NCBI RefSeq assembly: GCF_047948215.1
Contig: NC_134460.1
Location: 124,199,324 to 124,263,323 of the forward strand
Length of the DNA stretch: 64,000 nt
Direction of reading: 5' to 3'
Source of the DNA: Lycorma delicatula
Taxonomy: Eukaryota; Arthropoda; Insecta; Hemiptera; Fulgoridae
Position numbers and translations under genes: made by a program. A model generated the notes under the pieces. The model did no database searches, was not told the DNA's origin, and saw nothing but the letters and a program-made list of their open reading frames with translations. Each line of letters opens with the position of its first letter. Position 1 is the stretch's first letter. Shown in pieces: positions 1 to 9,950 of the stretch.

Positions 1-470
1 CTTGAATTCTGTTTAATTAAAATCTAAACATATTTAATTATAAAATATTACTTCATATATCAAATCAACATTAAGGAATAGTCTTGAATAAAGACGAGAT
101 TCAAAATAAAACTGAGTTACTTTGTCTCCTCGATAAAGTCACCACTTCTACACGCTAACGTAAAGTACGGAAATTCATGCAACACTGGACAAACGTAATA
201 CTGTCGTTCATTCTAAACAGGCTTATTACTTGTTTCAGAGTAATTACAAAATGGTGGAGATGTATTGCAAAGGAAGATGTTAACAACAGCATGAAAATCA
301 TGCCGTAGTGACAGTTAAATATCTCAAAATGATTTGAGTTATTCTAAAATAATTTTGAATTACATATAAATATTAAACGTAAATTTTTATAAGTTTTAAT
401 TACATATATATTTTTTATATTTACTGTACATATTAAAATAATGCAATAGTATTTTAAAGTGCTCATCAAC
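1..470. other. AT-rich DNA, no recognised feature
   Basis: No open frame of useful length, no repeat shared with the rest of the window and no RNA gene were seen. Confidence 0.5.
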
Positions 471-485
471 ACACACATGCGCGCG

Positions 486-545
<60 letters not shown>
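471..545. repeat. CA/TA microsatellite
   Basis: A (CA)n run at about 486-509 passes directly into a (TA)n run at about 510-545, preceded by a short GC alternation. Confidence 0.95.
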
Positions 546-550
<5 letters not shown>

Positions 551-1060
551 ATAAGTTTTTCTGTTTCAAAAGTTATTTAGAAACATTACATAAACCTTTA
601 ATAAATTGGATCACATCCCAAGTCATATGATAAGGGTCCTCAGCGAAACTCCTCAAAAATTACAGAAAAGTATAAAAACATTTATGCTAAGCACATACAA
701 TTAGCAATTATAAATGATTCTTAACACTACTAGATCAACAAAAAGTAAAAGAAGAATAAATAAGCAACATAAGGTAATAATAAATAATCCACTTTGCCGA
801 TCCCGAGGTTCCATTTCACTGACTCACAATTGTAAATTAATTTTCACAATTGTATTAAAGGAAGAAGAATGAACATTTTAGAAAATCTAGAAATTTTAAA
901 TTAAAAAGTAACAATAAAACGATCTTAAACGAGCAAATCAACAATCAAGCGGATGTCGTTTTCATCAACCACAATTTATTGAAAACAGGAAATAGATAAA
1001 CAAAATTAAAATATAAATATAACCATTAATAAATAACAAATAAACAAGGAGAAGGTCAGA
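546..1060. other. AT-rich DNA, no recognised feature
   Basis: Nothing recognisable. If the promoter-like cluster just downstream is real, this is its upstream flank. Confidence 0.4.
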
Positions 1061-1067
1061 TAGGGCA

Positions 1068-1105
1068 TGACGTCATTCAACACCCTCCATGACGTCATGA
1101 CGTCA
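1068..1105. promoter_or_regulatory. Cluster of three TGACGTCA (CRE-type) sites
   Basis: Three perfect copies of the palindromic octamer TGACGTCA lie at 1068-1075, 1090-1097 and 1098-1105; the last two are abutting. The octamer is the canonical binding site of CREB/ATF-type bZIP factors. Three perfect copies in 38 bp is striking in such AT-rich sequence. They precede a TATA-like box and an initiator-like motif at suitable spacing, which makes a promoter reading reasonable. The caveat is that the last two copies are created by the 46-bp palindrome at 1075-1120, so the cluster could be a by-product of a foldback mutation. Confidence 0.45.
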
Positions 1106-1120
1106 TGGAGGGTGTTGAAT
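1075..1120. repeat. 46-bp perfect palindrome without spacer
   Basis: The arms 1075-1097 and 1098-1120 are exact reverse complements (23 bp each, no loop). The arm reads ATTCAACACCCTCCATGACG then TCA. Such long perfect palindromes are unstable in genomes, so this one is probably recent. Confidence 0.95.
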
Positions 1121-1126
1121 AAACGC

Positions 1127-1161
1127 TATATAAAGTTTAACAGGAATTTAAAAGTACCAGT
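1127..1161 (+). promoter_or_regulatory. Candidate core promoter: TATA box plus initiator
   Basis: TATATAAAG at 1127-1135 matches a TATA box. CCAGT at 1157-1161 resembles the arthropod initiator. The A of the initiator lies about 32 bases after the start of the TATA box, the normal spacing. The TGACGTCA cluster ends about 20 bp upstream. Each motif alone is weak in AT-rich DNA; the combination and spacing are the argument. No transcript evidence is available. Confidence 0.35.
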
Positions 1162-1216
1162 ACAATAAGTTTTGACAACGGAATGGTTCCTAAACGCGTC
1201 AACATAAAATAAAATA

Positions 1217-1309
1217 ATGAAGCTAAGAAAGGTAAATAGTAATCAACACGGAAAAAAATTATTATTCAGTTTTAATTTACTAATATATCTTGATAGATAT
1301 ATTAAGTGA
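1217..1309 (+). other. Possible short first coding exon or small ORF
   Basis: The first ATG downstream of the candidate promoter opens a 30-codon frame (MKLRKVNS start, TGA at 1307-1309). After five codons the sequence reads AAAG then GTAAAT, which resembles a 5' splice site at 1231/1232. A very short first exon followed by an intron is common in insect secreted-protein and cuticle genes. No signal peptide can be read in so few codons and no downstream exon was recognised. This is a weak candidate. Confidence 0.15.
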
Positions 1310-1610
1310 TTAAAAATAATATAGACGTGATATAGATTCGAAATATACGAATAATTAAAACTTATTTAACAACATTAATTAAATTTATCGATTTATATAT
1401 ATTTGATTATCTGATCACATTTTTCTTCATCCACAGCCGAGTAAAGATGCATCAATATTAGAATGTCATATTTGTGGCTCATACAATCATCTGTAGGCTT
1501 AATGTAAGAGTGAATGTTTGTCTATTGTTCAATGTTCTAACATATATTTCTCATAAATTAGAAAATAGGTTTACGCTCAAAAATCATCTACAAAAATTTC
1601 ACTTAAAATT
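1310..1610. other. AT-rich DNA, no recognised feature
   Basis: Nothing recognisable; it would be intronic if the promoter at 1.1 kb is real. Confidence 0.4.
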
Positions 1611-1661
1611 TAAACCTAGATAACCATTTCTACTATTAAATAATCATCATCAGTAGAAGCT
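1611..1661 (-). ncRNA. Hammerhead-ribozyme-like motif, copy 1
   Basis: On the minus strand the order is: stem I 5' side (TTCTA), CTGATGA, stem II, GAAA, short stem III, a UC cleavage position, then the stem I 3' side (TAGG). TTCTA and TAGG can pair over four positions (one G-U). Stem II is ATTAT/ATAGT with loop TTA and a bulged G. Stem III is ATG/TAT around two bases with one G-U pair. Every core position of the hammerhead consensus is present. Such ribozymes are known in arthropod Penelope-like elements and retrozymes. Homologous motifs lie at 51.2 and 53.8 kb. Stem I is short, so activity is uncertain. Confidence 0.5.
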
Positions 1662-1861
1662 GTAGAAAAAAAATAAATACTTAAAAGGTAACTAAATTAA
1701 TAAAAAAAAGCCGGCAAGGATTGCAAAACTTTATCGACGCTATCCATTATATTCAACAAAGATTTTCAAATAGCAATAATACAGTAAAATTACGTGAGTA
1801 GAACTTATTTAATGTTAATGAAAAAATGTAATTATTATTAGACATCTTTTCGTCTGTAATA

Positions 1862-2345
1862 TCCCCGGATCCACAATTACGCATAAGCTCAGCTCCGAGA
1901 TGTGCCGAGGTAGCCGGGACTTGGTCCCGGACCTCCTCCAGTCCTCGGTAGGGCACTAGGCCCCACCCAGGTAGCCGGGACTTCGTCTTGTGTTACATGC
2001 CATGCCGCCGGGACTTTGGTCTTGTATTCCCCCCAATGGCGTCTGCAAGGGAGTCCCCATCCGATCGTAGGAGGTGGAACGCCGAAGTCTCCCACCCCTC
2101 CCGGATGAGGCTGTCCCCTACAGACACCGCAGCTTCATTGTGCAAACTCGCACCCGGAGATGTAGGTCCTCCCCCTGCCCCTTTCGTGCGGAGAGGCCCC
2201 GACCCCACCTAGTGACACTACCCCCTTGACGGATCGTCAAGGGGGTAGTGTCAGCATAGGTCTTCTTATCCTCTGCCCAATCACCACCGTATTGTCGGCG
2301 GACCCACGGGTGGTGTCTTGCTCTTTAACGACGATGCCGATGGTA
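1862..2345. mobile_element. GC-rich island, likely fragment of a dispersed repeat
   Basis: This is an abrupt GC-rich block inside AT-rich DNA. It contains the repeated phrase AGTCCCGG (seen on the minus strand as GACCAAAGTCCCGGCGG and two variants). A related phrase, GACCGAGTCCCGGCGG, occurs on the plus strand of the island at 5.1-5.5 kb, so the two probably belong to one family in opposite orientation. The open frames on both strands show no domain I recognise. GC-rich untranslated regions of R1/I-type retrotransposons look like this, but the assignment is a guess. A perfect hairpin lies inside at 2213-2253. Confidence 0.45.
2213..2253. repeat. Perfect 18-bp-arm hairpin
   Basis: Arms TGACACTACCCCCTTGAC (2213-2230) and its exact reverse complement (2236-2253) flank the 5-base loop GGATC. 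As RNA this would be a very stable stem. It is too perfect relative to the decayed surroundings to be old. Confidence 0.95.
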
Positions 2346-2756
2346 CTCGTGAAAGACAATATGTAATAACAATATTGAAACAAAATTAGGTAATACAAAA
2401 GAAATTAATTATGTGAACAAAAAATAAATTTAAAAATAATTGATTTAAATAAATCGACGTAATAATGCAAAAGTTAACTTCAACTTAGGAACTCCTTCAA
2501 CTCGAATGTGACTTTTACGAATGCAAAAATCAAATTGTATTCAGTGCCACAAAATAAAAATTTTTATTAAATTAAATTAAATAAATGAAAATAAAAATTG
2601 AGAATATTATTATTAAATAAATTTTATTAATGAATATAATGTACGTATATAAAAGAGCATGTCGTGAGAAATTCATAATCAAAGCCCAGCAAAACCTACT
2701 AAAGGATAAATTGATGACACTTTCTTCTTATGGTGAAAATGCACATTAAGAAAAGA

Positions 2757-3080
2757 TTTTTTTTTAAATTCCGAGTTTAAAGAGTTAAAATGGATTTTTA
2801 AACTTTTTTTTTAAACCCGGCTATGTTTTTAATTTCTCGGTAACAAATTATGATATCAACTTAATTTTTCGTTGTGTAATCTTCATGTGAATGTCTAAAA
2901 ATCAGATTTTTTGAAATTTAGTTTTAAAAGAGTTAAAATGAAATAACATTTAATTTTATATTTTTTTAATTTCTTCGCAAAAAATGAAGATATTAGAGTA
3001 AGATTGGTGTGTGTAATCTTGCAATATCTAAAAACTAATTTCTAGACTTTTTTGAATTTGACTTTGAAAGGGGTGAAGAA
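2757..3080. repeat. Diverged tandem repeat, about 140-bp unit, 2.3 copies
   Basis: Units starting near 2757, 2906 and 3046 repeat the order: T-run with AAATT, AGAGTTAAAATG, TTTAATTTCT, an ATGA or ATGAAGATAT segment, GTGTAATCTT and TCTAAAAA. The copies are clearly related but heavily diverged. The third is partial. No coding capacity was seen. Confidence 0.55.
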
Positions 3081-3960
3081 AGGTAAAAAAATGTCAAACG
3101 GTGATTGCAAATTTTTCCCATTTCTGACTATACTAAACGAGTTATTCATTCCTTTAGGACTTTCAAGTACTCCAAATAAATACCTAAAAACCATTCTCGG
3201 GGTTTAAATTTTAATATTTTAAGGGATAAAGAAATATAAAATCGATTTTACATTTTTAATCATTTACACTACCGCTATTGAATCAATTTTTATGAGATTT
3301 GATAACGCTGTGATGGTGGTAATTTACGTTTGTAATCCTAATTATGTGTTTAGCGAGAGAAGTAGCGACGGGAAATCTAAAATCCAATTAGTGGGTCCTG
3401 TACTCACCGAACTGTTGCCCTGAAGAAATTACAATACACTGGTAATTTTTGTAACTTGATCACACTCTAATTTCTATTTATCTATTTCTATTATTTTCTA
3501 TTTTGAACCGCTTGGCTAAACGGGAAGGGTGAGCGTAGCGAATCCTGACCGCGACGGAAAACGCAAGTAACCACATAGAACGGGTAAAACCGCGATGGAG
3601 TTGCTAGTCATTAACACTATTATTAACAACAGTGAAAATAGTGTTTTCATTGGTTTGGTTGACTAGTTACAGAAAGCAAATTTAACCCACAATTACGACA
3701 AAGATTAAAATGTTTAGTAAAAAAAATTGAGTACGATTTGAATCCTTTGATCAAATAACGTTACATTTTAAAAATTACGCAATATTTTAAGAATAAATGA
3801 GAAAAAAATATCGAAGAAAATAAAGTCAAAATAAAATATTTTAGGTCCTAGTTAACCGTCTTCAATAAATGATGTTTTCATCAACTCAATTACTCCATTG
3901 AAAGTATAAGTGTTAAAAAAAATCAAAAGTTTTCATAAAAATATTTGGTTCTATTTGAGC
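3081..3960. other. Non-coding stretch with one small hairpin
   Basis: No gene recognised. A 9-bp hairpin (AACACTATT at 3613-3621, AATAGTGTT at 3637-3645) is followed by a TTGACTAGTTA that mirrors the upstream TTGCTAGTCA. This could be the end of a non-autonomous transposon, but only this copy is visible. Confidence 0.3.
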
Positions 3961-3962
3961 TC

Positions 3963-4110
3963 CTTGCTCGACAGCTACCTCATATAAAATTTTTAATAAG
4001 CCACATCTAAAAAAAAGAGATGAAGTTTCAAACAGATATAGAAAATTAAAAGTTTTTTAATTCTGATCCCATGGAACCCCCTTTTTTAAAAAATTCTCCA
4101 TTTTTTTATG
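3963..4110 (+). repeat. Dispersed repeat E, copy 1
   Basis: It starts with CTCGACAGCTACCTCATATA and continues with A/T-rich sequence ending in an ATGGAACCCC-like phrase and a T-run. The same start and order occur at 27652-27800. The first 25 bases or so are nearly identical and the rest is diverged. Confidence 0.55.
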
Positions 4111-4439
4111 TCTATTACATTAATTCGATGTTCTTTTGGATTCAATCTTGAAAACCAAAGTTTAAAAAAAAAATGTTATTTTAAGTACAGATCCCCATAC
4201 CCCGTATTTTTCCTTATTTTGGGGAGGGAGGTTCTAAAAGTTTATTTATTGGCTTAATTATTTTTTTCAGATAAATAAGTAAATAAGCTAAATTTGGAAT
4301 AAGCATTAATAAGTAGACAATTTGGTGTAATGATATAAAAAATTATAAAATACTAAAAAAAAAAATCTGACTGAAGCTGGCATATATATATATATAGTTA
4401 AATTTCAATTTTTTCGGTCAACGGGTTCTAGAAATATGA

Positions 4440-4760
4440 GGTAAAAACTATTTAGAAATAATGTTTAATATCTTTCCACCACTACCTCAGATTGTCTTAA
4501 ATTTTGGAATTTTAAATAACTTAACACTGAAACCTTCATCATATTAAGGATAGTTTTACCACAACCACTACGCGAACATAAAAAGTCAAAAATTCGAAAT
4601 GTCAAAAAAATCTCTCCCTCTTTTTTAATTGTGTCCAATTTCATGAATGCCACATTTATAGACGTTATTTAACCACTTTCGAAGAATTTATATTGAACCA
4701 GTTTGGAGATATTAATCAAAATATATCTTTCAGAAATTTCTACAACTTTTTTATAGACTT
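4440..4760 (+). repeat. Diverged direct repeat F, copy 1
   Basis: The order CTTTCCACCACTACCTCAGA, TTGTCTTAAATTTTGG, a CTTCATCATA phrase, then GAACCAGTTTGGAGATATTA resembles the series at 5690-6070. The two copies flank a SINE fragment and a GC-rich island, as terminal or untranslated repeats of an older element might. Similarity is by eye and low. Confidence 0.3.
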
Positions 4761-4768
4761 TTTTTTTT

Positions 4769-4915
4769 GTTTAGCCTCTGACACCACCGTAAGGTATTAC
4801 TTCAGAGAATGAATGAGGATGATATGTATGGATATAAATGAAGTGTAGTCTTGTACAATGTCAGGTGGACCATTCCTGAGATGTGTGGTTAATTGAAACC
4901 CAACCACTTTCCTGG
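4769..4915 (-). mobile_element. SINE-A, 3' fragment
   Basis: Read on the minus strand, this is the body and tail of the tRNA-derived SINE found in fuller form at 29144-29448: TTTCAATTAACCACACATCT, CAGGAATGG, a TACAAGACTACACTTCATTT segment, and AGGCTAAAC before an A-rich tail. The tRNA-like head with the Pol III boxes is missing, so it is 5'-truncated. Confidence 0.8.
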
Positions 4916-5109
4916 ATTTTCTCTTGACAGACTATTATTTCAAATGAAAGTCGCCATCGAGTTTTAAATATTAACGACACTCTTATTTAATATAAAATCT
5001 CTCCATATTGGTATTAATATATAACTAGTATAATGTTAAATTTGGTACTCCTTATCCAGGTAAACTTTAATACAATTAAGGTATCATGCCCCAACAGCTT
5101 TGATACTAT

Positions 5110-5518
5110 TGCAGGGTTCAAGGCGAGGGTTCTTCAGGAGAAGGATCGGGGGGGGGGGGCTCGGGGATGAGGGACAACCCTCTGCGGAGCTGCCATTTGC
5201 ACGTGCTTGCATGAGTGGGCGGTAGCGATAAGGCACTGGGACTCTCGCACCCCCGAATGAAAAAGACCGAGTCCCGGCGGAGATCCCCCACTCGGGGTGT
5301 CCCCGTTAGAGGCATTGGCATAAAGACCGAGTCCGGACTTCCGGAGTGGGGACCCAGGGACGGCATAGCCGAGCCTGGTGGATCCTACTGTGGGGGTTTG
5401 AGGTGGGCCCAAAGTGAGATCCGCCGGTAACCCGAGATGTGGAGGCCCGTTAGATTAAAGGACACTTCCCTGGGCTGTCTAATACTTCACTGCAGGATCC
5501 GGCCCGGGGCAGAAGAAA
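5110..5518. mobile_element. GC-rich island with a G-run, related to the one at 1.9 kb
   Basis: An abrupt GC-rich block with an uninterrupted run of about 13 G near 5148-5160. AAAGACCGAGTCC occurs twice about 55 bp apart, and the sequence ends AGAAGAAAAAAA, which looks like the A-rich tail of a retroposon on the plus strand. The phrase GACCGAGTCCCGGCGG links it to the minus strand of the island at 1862-2345. Open frames exist on both strands but carry no recognised domain. Confidence 0.45.
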
Positions 5519-5689
5519 AAAATCAATTCAAAAAAAAAAGGTATCGTGCTAAAAAATACTATGCCCTGTTTGGACCGGTTAATAAGATTGGACCGGTTTA
5601 GAAATATTAAACAAAATTAAAAATTTAAAAAAACAGATATTTCGGGTACGGTCGTACCCCTTATCGGGTAGGAGCAAAACTTTAACGAG

Positions 5690-6070
5690 TTAGACCATAA
5701 TTAGACGAATATGTTCTCCACGTTTCATATCATAAATTTTTAGTAATCCATTTTGGAAATATATATAACAAAATCTCTAAAACAATTAAGCTCTTCCACC
5801 CTTCAACCCGATTGACTTAAAATTTCAGTACTTTAAACAATTCATATAATACTGCCATCATACCGAATTTTAAGTACTTATGATGCCTCCACAAAAAGAT
5901 GGAATTTTAAAATGGCGGTTAATTTCCTACCCAAAGGTATGGTTAAATTTAAAATATAAAATTTCATCAACGCCTCATATATAAAAATATTTGAGCCAAA
6001 TCTCAAGTTTTAATGTTTAGGCAGTTTGGAAATACTTAATAAAAATACAATCCAAGATATTTACGTATGT
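5690..6070 (+). repeat. Diverged direct repeat F, copy 2
   Basis: CTTCCACCCTTCAACCCGAT, TTGACTTAAAATTTCAG, an ACTGCCATCATACC phrase and GGCAGTTTGGAAATACTTAA follow the order of copy 1 at 4440-4760. Confidence 0.3.
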
Positions 6071-6418
6071 ATTGCACGCGCATATCCTCCTACAATAAAT
6101 TGTTATTTGCATTTTCGTCGAGATTTGCAAAAAAAAACTGCTCACCCAAAGCTATCGCCGAGGAAATAAAAATATTAGTTGACAAATATTATTATTTTTA
6201 TGTTTAACATTACAGAACTTTACCATCTGTTCAGAATTAAAATTGAACAATAAGTAAATAACCTAGATTGAAATAAATATTAAGAAGCTACGGACTCAGT
6301 GGTTAGTAGCTTAAAAGTTAACAACGAAAGGAAAAGAAATTGAAGAGTAATTCGTTAAGCTGGTTTATAAAATCCCGTAACTGTATCGATAAATCAAATC
6401 AAGAATATTCTTTCTCAT
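6071..6418. other. AT-rich DNA downstream of the jockey-like remnant
   Basis: Nothing recognised apart from its position beyond the 3' end of the minus-strand jockey-like element. Confidence 0.4.
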
Positions 6419-6946
6419 TTATCTTAAAAAATCGCTTATAGTGTTATGTAATAAATTAACTGCCGTATAATTTGGATGCCGATCTAAACAATTTTGATAT
6501 CGCTGACCGATCAGAGAGACTTCTTGCTTAACGGTTCGTAATTTAAAATCATAATATACGAGTTTATTGTTTGTATACCAGGGTATATTTAACATCTTTC
6601 TCAGTGTTTTTGTCTGATAACGTTCAAGTATGTCAATATTGGAATTGCTTACTGTACCCCACAATTCCAACCCTTAAGTCCAAATTGGTTTCAAGATGGA
6701 TTTATAAATCAATAATTTATTATCTACTGAGAGCCAAGATCTGTGTCCTATTAGCCAGTACATGTTTTTAAACTTTAGATCTAACTGTATTCGTTTAGAT
6801 TTGATATGTTTTGCCCAAGTAAGGCGCCGGTGAAGATGAAAACTTAAATATTTACATTTTTGAAAACTTGGAATTGGAATATTAAAGATAAAAACAGTTG
6901 GACAGTTTTCCTTTCGAAGAGTGAATATGACGTGCTTCGACATTAC
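6419..6946 (-). pseudogene. C-terminal part of jockey-like reverse transcriptase ORF2
   Basis: Two overlapping frames make up this part. The first reads SKHVIFTLRKENCPTVF, an LSFHLHRRLTWAKHIKSKR segment and MYWLIGHRSWLSVDNKLLIY, the typical region after the RT palm. The second (starting MELWGTVSNS) is the C-terminal thumb region, ending in a stop at about 6419. A frameshift near 6672 separates them. The YxDD catalytic box is not present because the palm is deleted. Confidence 0.8.
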
Positions 6947-6947
6947 T

Positions 6948-8040
6948 TATAGTTTGAATTAATTTTTTTAATTCTTGAGAAGCATTGTTAAATCTTCCCT
7001 TATAAGCACAGCAACGAGAGTTCTGCCATACGCGTCTTAGTCTCTGGCGTTCTTCTATCTTTTCTCTGGTGAGGATCGGATATTTATTTTGAGCTGGAGG
7101 AACAGAATCCAAGTTAGTAGTGGAGGCTCATGACACCGACTGAATCAATTTGGTCAGTTCGTGTACTGTATTATCCACATCAGCCGGTGATTTTAAAGGC
7201 ACGTCCAATCTTGTATTTTCCTCCAAAAATTCTTGGAAACGTCGATTACTGGTTAATTTATAAAACAGAGTGAGAGGTTAAAAAATTAGTATAACGTCAA
7301 AAGATATTGTAAGCACAATAGGTATAGGATCTGACCACAAGTCAAAATGTGGTTCAACGTGTATTCAATAGTTTTCAGAAATACCTCTGAAAATGAAAAA
7401 ATCCAGGAAATCTGGAATTTTATTAAGATCTGAAGGCCAGTAGGTTGGTTCCCCAGAAGACAAACACTCTAAATTATTGTCAGTCATTGATCTGAAAAGC
7501 TGTCTGCCTTTTGGTTACGTTAGTCGCGATCTCCAGTGTAGGTGTTTAGAATTCAATCTCCACCGCAGATGAATCTCGGGCCCAAAAATCTAAAGAAAGA
7601 TGTAAACTGATCCGACTTCACAGCATGCCTTGTTGGGCAATAAACGGAAGAGACAGAAAATTGTGATCGTTCATCGTGGACAACCACGGTAGTCGCCTGT
7701 AAAAAGTGCTTTTTTGTGTTCAAGCGATATAAAGTGAGAAAAAGAAAAAATAACAATTAATAATAACTGTACCGCCGTGTATATTTTCCAATGGGCGATT
7801 GGTGCAATAATTTGTATAGCCATGGAACTTGACAAAATGACAGTAAACCTTGTTTCAGATAAAAGCATTATGTCTATCTTATTATTATTTCAAAAAGCTC
7901 CTAATTCTAGTTTTTTATTAGATAACCAGTTAGCATTCCAGAATGCTAGTTTGAAACAGTTGTACATTTTTTCTCAAGACGATTCACCAAATAGTCCAAT
8001 CATTCTATCCATTATATTTTCAAGTTTTCGCTCAAATCTT
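6948..8040 (-). pseudogene. Endonuclease domain of the jockey-like element
   Basis: The endonuclease is readable across several frames. LLSETRFT marks the N-terminal catalytic Glu motif. SVYCPTRHAV then ICGGD correspond to the GGDxN motif, broken after the Asp. SDLNKIPDFLDFFIF and LWSDPIPIV (expected S-D-H) form the C-terminal part. The His of the SDH motif is replaced by Pro. It is followed by the linker LDVPLKSPADVDNTV and QRLRRVWQNSR. Confidence 0.75.
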
Positions 8041-8340
8041 TGAAACATATGGTCCATGACATTCATGAACCAATGAAATTTTGGTTATCAATAGTTGATC
8101 ACAAGGACTACTCGTTTTAGCATTTTCATCGTAGATAGGATCAAAAATATTCAGCCTATTATTATATTCATTGTTATTGTTACCACTAACATTATACTAT
8201 TAATTATGAAAATCATTGTTACTCGAGTTAGTTACACGAATATCTCCTCTTTTAACACTCAGATTGTTATCATTGACATTAGTATAATTATTATTATCAC
8301 TAAAATTGTTATTAGTTACAACTCTGGAAGATAGAGCGGG

Positions 8341-9820
8341 TTGGGAGAGCAAACCTTTCTTTTATATTGTTCATCAATTTTACACCCTTCGTAACTCGCT
8401 GGGTGTTGATCGTAGTTGACAAAATAAACAGCACTTTAGAAACATTATAATATAAATATTGTAACCCCTTTTTTTTAGAATAAGAGTAAAAAATAAAAGT
8501 ACTAAATGTTGTCATTTTAGGTAATCAAATAGAAAGAGTAAATTTAGCATTAAACTATCTACTTTGTAATACATCTTTCTAGAATTTTCACATCCATTTA
8601 AATAGTATTTTTAATTCTAAATACGATCAATACAAAATGGTTTAATCTCTATAATTATTATTTAATCATAAAGAATGAAGTAACAGCAGCTCGAAACTAC
8701 TTTATTAAACTCGAAATAGTATCTTTCACCAATCATTTAAAACTACTGTATTTCAATAAATAATAGAATACGCTAAATGTTGAATTTTAACTTAAATAAA
8801 AATTTAGTTAATTATATTAAACTTTAATCAGATTAAAGAATTAACTAAATTAATTTAATTCAAAATTTTTAATTTTTAACCGAATTAAAAATTAAAAAAC
8901 CCTTGTACATCAATAATAACAATTACTATATAAATTTTGTTTTGTATAAAGAAGAGAACACTAATTGCATGTGTAGGTAGGTGAGTGGGTATGTGCATGT
9001 GCGCGCGCAATTATACCAAGAAATAGGTCAGTAACCATATATTCAGTAAGCATCAAAGATAAAATAACGATAAAACATATAACATGTTGTAAAAAGAGTT
9101 TAAAAGTAAGAAATAATAGTACATGATTTTTAACTGCCGTAACTTAAAAATTAATCTAAAATTTAATTTCCTTTTTAACATACGAGATTAAACTAATTTT
9201 ATTTGACGGAAATAAAATTAAAACTTATCGTATATTTTCCAATTTAAGTAAGTATAAAAATATAGCTCGACGTAAATATATAGTAAACAATGATGTATTA
9301 TATTGTTTTTACGGTAAAAACAGTAAACCGACGTAATTGTTTCATTTTTATCTACGATCTAAAAATATACAGTTTATTACAAAACTATCGTTACAGAAAC
9401 ACGGTCTATAACAATGTACTGTAGGTTAATTCAATATTCAACAAATTTTAAACTGTACATAGCGTGTCGCAGAGAGAAAGATTGAAAGCGCATACGACTA
9501 AACAAGTACAATTATCGTTTATTACCAAATTACAATTTTCTTATAATAGAACAGAAAAATTATACAATAAATGCATTAGCAGAATATTGCAGTTTTTAAA
9601 ATGTTTTTTGAACTTCATCTGCACAGAGAGGTGGGCGGGATGGTTTACTAATTATAATGTAATTTTCAACATATCTTGCAGCGGGCTAAACGCAATAACT
9701 TCGGCACTACTCTACTAAAATAAAATCAACAAAAACATTTTAACTGATACTGCCATCTGTTTTTTTTTTTTGGTTTGCAGTAATTTTTTTTTTGTTTTCA
9801 TCTTACAGAGTCGTTCAAAT
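8341..9820. other. AT-rich non-coding DNA
   Basis: No feature recognised. A short GT/GC-rich alternation (GTGCATGTGCGCGCGC) lies near 8991-9008. An open frame at 9464-9718 has no recognisable domain and probably occurs by chance. Confidence 0.4.
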
Positions 9821-9822
9821 TT

Positions 9823-9950
9823 TTTAGGTAGATATCATAAGACATATTTTAATGGGTACCATGATTGATTTCCGGAAAATTTTGACATATCTTCGCGTTT
9901 CACATCCCCCAGACCCCAAAACCACCGTCAGTTCAAAAGTTTATTTATAC

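Larger units (their letters stand above)
6419..8340 (-). mobile_element. Jockey-like non-LTR retrotransposon, internally deleted
   Basis: Read on the minus strand from about 8340 to 6419. The order is: an Asn-rich leader, the apurinic-type endonuclease start (FWNANWLS, LLSETRF), the endonuclease middle (YCPTRHA, ICGGD), its C-terminal part (WPSDLNKIPDFLDF), the linker before RT (LTREKIEERQRLRRVWQNSR), then directly the post-RT region (SKHVIFTLRKENCPTVF, LTWAKHIKSKR) and the thumb/C-terminus (GTVSNSNIDILERYQTK). This is jockey ORF2 order, but the catalytic RT palm is absent: the linker joins the post-RT segment at about 6947. Several frameshifts and stops confirm a dead copy. Confidence 0.85.

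Noticed and set aside
1889..2212. Overlapping frames on both strands in the GC-rich island
   Set aside because: No domain, no matching frame in the related island; GC-rich sequence has few stops.
8095..8334. Isoleucine-rich membrane protein on the plus strand
   Set aside because: It is antisense to the Asn-rich leader preceding the jockey-like endonuclease on the minus strand.
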